From Rhodocyclus gracilis (lineage in GTDB: Bacteria; Pseudomonadota; Gammaproteobacteria; Burkholderiales; Rhodocyclaceae), in the NCBI RefSeq assembly GCF_009617575.1, contig NZ_WIXJ01000001.1:186001-250000 (forward strand): 64,000 nt of DNA, read 5' to 3'. The translations under genes were made by a program, and so were the position numbers. The notes below the pieces were generated by a model. It was not told the DNA's origin and searched no databases. It saw only the letters and a list, made by a program, of their open reading frames with translations. The number at the start of each line of letters is the position of its first letter. Positions within the stretch are counted from its first letter, which is position 1. Below, piece by piece: positions 59,673 through 64,000 of this stretch.

Positions 59673-60460
59673 TCCGACGCCTGCTTGGCCGAGCCATCGG
59701 CACACTTTTCGGGCGCAGCGAACCTGCGCCGATTGCCGAAGCGCTCTGGCAGGAGACGCTCGCCAGCCTGCCTTTTCTGGCGGCGCTCGACGCCGACGAG
59801 CAGCAACGACTGCGCGCCCTCTGCGAAGCCTTTCTGGGCGAAAAGGAATTCACCGCCGTCGGCGAATTGCCGTTGACCGACGCCCTCTGCGTCTCGATTG
59901 CCGCGCAGGGATGCCTGCCGATTCTCAATCTCGGGCTGGAGCGCTATCGCGGCTGGGTCGGCATCGTCGTCTACGCCGACGAGTTCGTCATTCCGCGCAG
60001 CATCGAGGACGAATTCGGCGTCGTGCACGAGTACGACGAGATCGCCTCCGGGGAAGCCTGGGAGGGCGGGCCACTTCTGGTCTCGTGGCGCGACGCGCAG
60101 ATGGCGGGCAGCGGCTACAACGTCGTCATCCACGAGTTTGCGCATAAACTCGACATGCAGAACGGCCCGGCCGACGGCGTGCCGCTCTTGCCGCCAACGC
60201 TGGCGCGCGATGACTGGGAAGCGACCCTATTGGCCGCCTGGGAAAATTTCGCAGCCAAGGTCGACGCCGCAGACGAGCGCGGCGAAGACACCGCACTCGA
60301 CCCGTATGCGGCCGAAAGCCCCGCCGAGTTTTTCGCGGTGATGAGCGAGGCCTTTTTCGAAACACCGTGGCTATTGCAGGAGCGCTTCCCCGAGCTTTAC
60401 GCGCGCTTCGTGGCCTTTTACCGGCAAGACCCGGGGCGTCGCCCATCGCCAGGCGCCTGA
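59669..60460 (+). CDS. mtfA: MtfA-type zinc peptidase
   Basis: 263 residues, usual for MtfA (265 in E. coli). The gluzincin motif HEFAH is at 155-159, followed by KLDMQNG, and a downstream ESPAEFFAVMSEAFFE supplies the third zinc ligand. In E. coli MtfA binds Mlc and thereby affects glucose PTS genes, and it has aminopeptidase activity; whether Mlc exists here is unknown. The GTG at 59669 overlaps the preceding stop codon, and no ATG fits the N-terminal homology. Confidence 0.92.
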   Translation: MIRRLLGRAIGTLFGRSEPAPIAEALWQETLASLPFLAALDADEQQRLRALCEAFLGEKEFTAVGELPLTDALCVSIAAQGCLPILNLGLERYRGWVGIVVYADEFVIPRSIEDEFGVVHEYDEIASGEAWEGGPLLVSWRDAQMAGSGYNVVIHEFAHKLDMQNGPADGVPLLPPTLARDDWEATLLAAWENFAAKVDAADERGEDTALDPYAAESPAEFFAVMSEAFFETPWLLQERFPELYARFVAFYRQDPGRRPSPGA

Positions 60461-60497
60461 AAGCAGGAACGGCAGACGAGCGACAAAGAAGTCGGCG

Positions 60498-60521
60498 AAA
60501 GACGCCACCAAGTGCGTCTTT
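60498..60521 (+). terminator. Possible terminator of mtfA
   Basis: 8-bp stem AAAGACGC/GCGTCTTT with an 8-nt loop, 37 bp after the mtfA stop. The T-run is short. Confidence 0.45.
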
Positions 60522-60621
60522 ACGTTGTCATAGCCGGGCGCGAAGATGGCGCAAGAGCGTCGCGCATGAGGCTCTGGCAGCAACGAGACAACGGCGCGTA
60601 TCTCGGCGCAGCAGCCATAAA

Positions 60622-60658
60622 ATAGCTTCGCGCTATCGCATCGATCAAATCAATCGAT
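60622..60658 (+). promoter_or_regulatory. OxyR-type operator upstream of ahpC
   Basis: ATAG-N7-CTAT (60622-60636), 7 bp, then ATCA-N7-CGAT (60644-60658). This is the 37-bp OxyR layout ATAG-N7-CTAT-N7-ATAG-N7-CTAT with a perfect first half and a weaker second half. It abuts the -35 of the promoter before ahpC, the right geometry for activation. Confidence 0.65.
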
Positions 60659-60687
60659 TGGAACACGATCGCCAGCCTCAGTAGGAT
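60658..60687 (+). promoter_or_regulatory. Promoter of ahpC
   Basis: TTGGAA (60658-60663), 18 bp, TAGGAT (60682-60687), about 65 bp before the ahpC ATG. The imperfect hexamers and the adjacent OxyR-like site fit an activator-dependent promoter. Confidence 0.55.
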
Positions 60688-60753
60688 TCAACCCGTGGCA
60701 GATGCCCAAGCAATACACATCACTCTTTTCACACGACCCCAGGAGCCAACACC

Positions 60754-61320
60754 ATGTCATCGCTGATCAATACCGAAGTCCAGCCGTTTACCGCCGATGC
60801 TTTCCACGCAGGCAAGTTCGTCAAGGTTTCCGACGCTGACCTGAAGGGCAAGTGGTCGGTCGTCTTCTTCTACCCCGCCGACTTCACCTTCGTCTGCCCG
60901 ACCGAACTGGGCGACCTCGCTGACAACTACGCCGAATTCAAGAAGCTCGGTGTTGAAATCTACGCCGTGTCGACCGACACGCACTTCACGCACAAGGCCT
61001 GGCACGACAGCTCGGAAACCATCGGCAAGATTCAGTACGTGATGGTCGGCGACCCGACGGGCCGGATCAGCCGCAACTTCGGCGTGCTGATCGAAGAAGC
61101 CGGCCTCGCGGATCGCGGCACTTTCGTCATCGATCCGGAAGGCAAGATCCAGATCATCGAAATCAACGCCGGAGGTATTGGCCGCGACGCGTCGGAACTG
61201 CTGCGCAAGGTCAAAGCCGCGCAATACGTCGCCACCCACCCGGGTGAGGTCTGCCCGGCCAAGTGGAAAGAAGGCGACGCCACCCTCGCTCCGTCGCTCG
61301 ACCTCGTCGGCAAGATCTAA
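60754..61320 (+). CDS. ahpC: Alkyl hydroperoxide reductase peroxidase subunit AhpC
   Basis: 188 residues, typical 2-Cys peroxiredoxin. Peroxidatic C48 is in [12 protein letters not shown] and resolving C167 in [10 protein letters not shown]. It reduces H2O2, organic peroxides and peroxynitrite in the cytoplasm and is recycled by AhpF, encoded 147 bp downstream. AGGAGC precedes the ATG. Length and motifs match the E. coli AhpC class, which is reduced by AhpF rather than AhpD. Confidence 0.98.
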   Translation: MSSLINTEVQPFTADAFHAGKFVKVSDADLKGKWSVVFFYPADFTFVCPTELGDLADNYAEFKKLGVEIYAVSTDTHFTHKAWHDSSETIGKIQYVMVGDPTGRISRNFGVLIEEAGLADRGTFVIDPEGKIQIIEINAGGIGRDASELLRKVKAAQYVATHPGEVCPAKWKEGDATLAPSLDLVGKI

Positions 61321-61467
61321 GGCGAAGCGATAAGCTCTCCACGCCGGCCCCTGGCCGGCGACGCCCGGATGGCACTCGCGCCGTCCGGGCCGCAGCGAAA
61401 AGATGCGCGCCCTGCCGTGCGAGCGGTTTTTCACTGCGATCCGATTCAAATTCAAGGGGACAGAAGC

Positions 61468-63030
61468 ATGCTCGACGCCACCATCAAAACTCAGTTGCAA
61501 GCCTATCTGACGCGCCTCGTTCAACCGATCGAACTCGTCGCCTCGCTCGATGACAGCGCCAAAGGCGCGGAAATGCGCGCGCTCCTCGACGACATCGCCG
61601 CGCTGTCTGACAAGGTCAGCGTGCGCAGCGATGGCAAGGCCGCCCGCCGCCCGTCGTTCGGCATCGCCGCAGCGGGCCAGACGCCGCGCATCCACTTTGC
61701 CGGCATCCCGATGGGGCATGAATTCACCTCGCTGGTGCTCGCGCTGTTGCAGAGCGGCGGCCATCCGCCGAAGCTCGACGCCGATCTCATCGCGCAGATC
61801 AAGGGCCTGAGCGGCAGCTTCCGCTTCGAGACCTTCATCTCGCTCTCCTGTCACAACTGTCCGGACGTCGTGCAGGCGCTCAACACCATGGCCGTACTCA
61901 ACCCGGCCTTCGAAGCGACGATGATCGACGGCGGCATGTTCCAGAAAGAAGTCGAAGAGCGTCAGATCATGGGCGTTCCGGCGGTCTATCTGAACGGCGA
62001 ACTGTTCGGTCAGGGGCGCATGAGCGCCGAAGAAATCCTCGCCAAGCTCGACACCGGCGCCGCCGCCCGCGACGCGGCGAAGATAAGCGAAAAGGACGCC
62101 TTCGACGTGCTCGTCGTCGGCGGTGGTCCGGCCGGCGCAGCGGCAGCGATCTACGCGGCGCGCAAAGGCATCCGCACCGGCGTCGTCGCCGAACGTTTCG
62201 GCGGCCAGGTGCTCGACACACTGGGCATCGAGAACTTCATTTCGGTGAAGGAAACCGAAGGCCCGAAGCTCGCCATGGCGCTCGAGCAGCATGTGCGCGA
62301 ATACCCGGTCGACATCATCAACCTGCAGCGCGCCGAAGCCCTGCGGCCGGCCGCCAACGGCCCGCTGACTGAAGTGCAGCTCGCCAGTGGCGCCAGCCTG
62401 CGCGCCAAAACCGTGATCCTCGCCACCGGCGCGCGCTGGCGCGAAATGAACGTTCCCGGCGAAGCCGAGTACCGCACCAAGGGCGTCGCCTACTGCCCGC
62501 ACTGCGACGGCCCGCTCTTCAAGGGCAAGCGCGTGGCCGTGATCGGCGGCGGCAACTCGGGCGTCGAGGCGGCGATCGACCTGGCGGGCATCGTCGCGCA
62601 CGTCACGCTGATCGAGTTCATGGACGAGTTGCGCGCCGACGCCGTCTTGCAGAACAAGCTCTTCAGCCTGCCCAATGTCACGGTAATCAAGGGCGCGCAA
62701 ACCACCGAGGTCACCGGCGACGGCCAGAAGGTCAACGCGCTGCTGTACAAGGACCGCGCCAGCGGCGAAGCACACCGCCTCGAGCTCGAAGGCATCTTCG
62801 TACAGATCGGCCTGCTGCCGAACACCGACTGGCTCAAGGGCACGCTTGATCTGTCGCGGCATGGCGAGATCGTCATCGACGCCAAAGGCCAGACTTCGCT
62901 GCCCGGCGTTTTCGCCGCCGGCGACTGCACGACGGTGCCTTACAAGCAGATCATCATCGCCATGGGCGAAGGGGCGAAAGCCAGCCTCTCGGCCTTCGAT
63001 CACCTGATCCGTAGCTCAGCCCCGGTATAA
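61468..63030 (+). CDS. ahpF: Alkyl hydroperoxide reductase flavoprotein subunit AhpF
   Basis: 520 residues; FAD- and NADH-dependent disulfide reductase that recycles AhpC. An N-terminal double thioredoxin-fold domain holds C128/C131 in SCHNCPD. The thioredoxin-reductase-like body has FAD motif [19 protein letters not shown], redox C343/C346 in [11 protein letters not shown] motif [17 protein letters not shown], and closing [26 protein letters not shown]. The ATG at 61468 has AGGGGACAG upstream; an upstream frame extension has no homology. Same operon direction as ahpC. Confidence 0.98.
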   Translation: MLDATIKTQLQAYLTRLVQPIELVASLDDSAKGAEMRALLDDIAALSDKVSVRSDGKAARRPSFGIAAAGQTPRIHFAGIPMGHEFTSLVLALLQSGGHPPKLDADLIAQIKGLSGSFRFETFISLSCHNCPDVVQALNTMAVLNPAFEATMIDGGMFQKEVEERQIMGVPAVYLNGELFGQGRMSAEEILAKLDTGAAARDAAKISEKDAFDVLVVGGGPAGAAAAIYAARKGIRTGVVAERFGGQVLDTLGIENFISVKETEGPKLAMALEQHVREYPVDIINLQRAEALRPAANGPLTEVQLASGASLRAKTVILATGARWREMNVPGEAEYRTKGVAYCPHCDGPLFKGKRVAVIGGGNSGVEAAIDLAGIVAHVTLIEFMDELRADAVLQNKLFSLPNVTVIKGAQTTEVTGDGQKVNALLYKDRASGEAHRLELEGIFVQIGLLPNTDWLKGTLDLSRHGEIVIDAKGQTSLPGVFAAGDCTTVPYKQIIIAMGEGAKASLSAFDHLIRSSAPV

Positions 63031-63050
63031 TCGGCGCCCCTCCCTCCCCC

Positions 63051-63089
63051 GCACACGGCACACCGGCGCCTTGCCGGTGTGCCGTGTGC
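63051..63089 (+). repeat. Perfect 17-bp hairpin between ahpF and the PACE gene
   Basis: Arms 63051-63067 and 63073-63089 are exact complements with a 5-nt loop. No U-tract follows. It could be a terminator-like end of ahpCF or a structured leader for the next gene. Confidence 0.7.
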
Positions 63090-63101
63090 GCTTCGGATAC
63101 C

Positions 63102-63551
63102 GTGTCGAAAAAACCCTCCCTGCGCTCCTGGCGCGACCGCCTGCGGCAGATCGTCCTCTTTGAAGTCGGCGGTCTGCTACTGATTACGCCGCCCTTCACC
63201 TGGGCCAGCGGCGTGCCACTGCACGAATCGATCGGCCTTCTGGCCGTGCTGGCGGTCATCGCCTCCATCTGGAACGGCGCCTACAACACCGGCTTCGACT
63301 GGATCGAAGGTCGCCTCACGGGCCGCACGGCCGACCGTCGCCCGCTCCCGCTACGCGCGCTGCACGCCATCGGCTTTGAAGGGGGCCTGCTGCTGATGAC
63401 GCTGCCCGTCATCGTCTGGTGGGTCAGCATGGACTGGCTAGAAGCACTCGTCGCCGACCTCGGCCTGGCCGTCGCCTACACGCTCTACGCGCTGCTATTC
63501 AATATCGCCTACGACCGCCTCTTCCCCATCGACACCCGCGAAGCCCCGTAA
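63102..63551 (+). CDS. PACE-family (bacterial transmembrane pair) efflux protein
   Basis: 149 residues, four membrane helices as two BTP repeats. The first has RLRQIVLFEVGGLLLITPPFTW with a buried Glu, then WNGAYNTGFDWIE; the second has RALHAIGFEGGLLLMTLPVI and LFNIAYDRLFP. These match the PACE transporters related to AceI, which export biocides such as chlorhexidine and polyamines; the substrate here is unknown. I choose the GTG at 63102 because the alternative GTG at 63084 lies inside a strong hairpin. A TATAAT at 63026-63031 may be its -10. Confidence 0.85.
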   Translation: MSKKPSLRSWRDRLRQIVLFEVGGLLLITPPFTWASGVPLHESIGLLAVLAVIASIWNGAYNTGFDWIEGRLTGRTADRRPLPLRALHAIGFEGGLLLMTLPVIVWWVSMDWLEALVADLGLAVAYTLYALLFNIAYDRLFPIDTREAP

Positions 63552-63606
63552 GCCGGAACGGCCGCGCGCTTTTATACTCGCCCCACCGACGACCTGAAGG
63601 ATGCCG

Positions 63607-64000
63607 ATGACGCCGCGTTTTCTCCCCTGCGCACTGCTCGCCTTACCCCTCACTGCCCTGGCGGCGGGAAGCGACGTGGTGGGCGAAAACCTGCTCTGGC
63701 TGGCCATCATCCTGATGGCGGCGCGACTCTTCGCCCCGCTGGCCAGCCGCGTCGGTTTTCCGGCCGTGCTCGGCGAACTGCTGCTCGGCGTGCTGCTCGG
63801 CAACCTCGCCTTGCTTGGGCTGAACTATTTCGAGAGCGTCCGCGCCGATCCGATCATCGCTTTCATCGCCGAACTCGGCGTCATCGTGCTGCTGCTACAG
63901 ATCGGCCTTGAGACGCGGCTGAAGGATCTCGTTGCTGTCGGCGGACAGGCCTTTCTGGTCGGCTGCGTCGGCATCGCTGCGCCTTTCCTGCTCGGCGCCT
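63607..64000 (+). CDS. Cation:proton antiporter, KefB/CPA2 type, 5' part
   Basis: The frame is open to the right edge, giving the first 131 residues. A hydrophobic leader (about 1-20) is followed by membrane helices with LFAPLASRVGFPAVLGELLLGVLLGN and AELGVIVLLLQIGLETRLKDL, the pattern of Na+/H+ and K+/H+ exchangers of the CPA2 family. The ATG at 63607 is preferred, 6 bp after GAAGG; an ATG at 63601 is too close to it. TATACT (63573-63578) may be the -10. The rest of the gene, including any TrkA-N domain, is outside the window. Confidence 0.85.
   Translation, partial: MTPRFLPCALLALPLTALAAGSDVVGENLLWLAIILMAARLFAPLASRVGFPAVLGELLLGVLLGNLALLGLNYFESVRADPIIAFIAELGVIVLLLQIGLETRLKDLVAVGGQAFLVGCVGIAAPFLLGA

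Larger units (their letters stand above)
60461..60753 (+). other. mtfA-ahpC intergenic region
   Basis: 293 bp without a gene. In order: a hairpin AAAGACGC/GCGTCTTT (60498-60521) that may end mtfA transcription, an OxyR-like site (60622-60658), and a promoter (60658-60687). A small minus-strand frame overlapping mtfA has no support. Confidence 0.6.

Noticed and set aside
60757-63003. 748-codon minus-strand frame opposite ahpC and ahpF
   Set aside because: It spans two unrelated plus-strand genes and their spacer, with no domain; antisense artefact.

Overview
The window is a GC-rich, densely packed stretch of bacterial chromosome. Gene order and sequence character point to a betaproteobacterium, most likely of the Rhodocyclales/Azoarcus type. 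The run gyrA-serC-pheA-hisC-tyrA-aroA/cmk-rpsA-ihfB-lapA-lapB-ugd-rfaE1-hldD-cysM is the order expected in that group, and the RNF operon, menaquinone genes and polyphosphate kinase suit a respiratory, metabolically flexible organism. The taxonomic placement is inference from synteny. I see no insertion sequences, prophage, CRISPR arrays or plasmid functions; this looks like core chromosome.

Layout. 1-2.5 kb: the 3' end of dnaQ, then an AcoR-type sigma-54 activator. 2.6-8.7 kb: a complete branched-chain amino acid/amide ABC transporter operon (livKHMGF-like) with a dipeptidase gene attached 3 bp behind it. 8.8-8.9 kb: a single tRNA-Asn with its own promoter and terminator. 9.1-11.7 kb (minus strand): an unrecognised acidic protein and typA/bipA. 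11.9-19.3 kb: five menaquinone genes in the order menB-menC-menE-menF-menD. 19.4-21.3 kb (minus): propionyl-CoA synthetase, preceded by about 880 bp without a convincing gene but with several palindromes. 22.2-25.4 kb: an NlpC/P60 hydrolase, the two aminoacyl-tRNA-protein transferases aat and bpt, and pyrD. 25.4-32.9 kb: rnfABCDGE, nth, a FIST sensory protein and a DUF1841 protein, largely overlapping and behind one good sigma-70 promoter. 33-36.2 kb: an HDOD protein and, on the minus strand, a PAS-GGDEF-EAL protein ending in a BLUF blue-light domain.

36.4-54.0 kb is one long minus-strand block. In transcription order it carries gyrase A, serine and aromatic/histidine biosynthesis, an EPSP synthase-CMP kinase fusion, ribosomal protein S1, IHF beta, the LapAB envelope pair, UDP-glucose dehydrogenase, heptose synthesis, CysM and a DnaQ-like exonuclease. 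54.2-58.7 kb has ppk1 and a RelA-type (p)ppGpp synthetase facing each other, with a Pho-box-like array before ppk1. 58.7-64 kb has an EamA exporter, MtfA, ahpC-ahpF behind an OxyR-like site, a PACE-type efflux protein and the start of a KefB-type antiporter.

Functional links. Chorismate metabolism occurs twice (aroA, pheA and tyrA; the men genes). LPS/envelope functions cluster (lapAB, hldD, rfaE1, ugd). Stress signalling is dense (relA, ppk1, ahpCF, BLUF/c-di-GMP, FIST, HDOD). No single locus is clearly an unknown system. The strongest candidates for something under-described are the C-terminal BLUF c-di-GMP enzyme, the nth-FIST-DUF1841 extension of the RNF operon, and several RNA hairpins or operators at operon boundaries.
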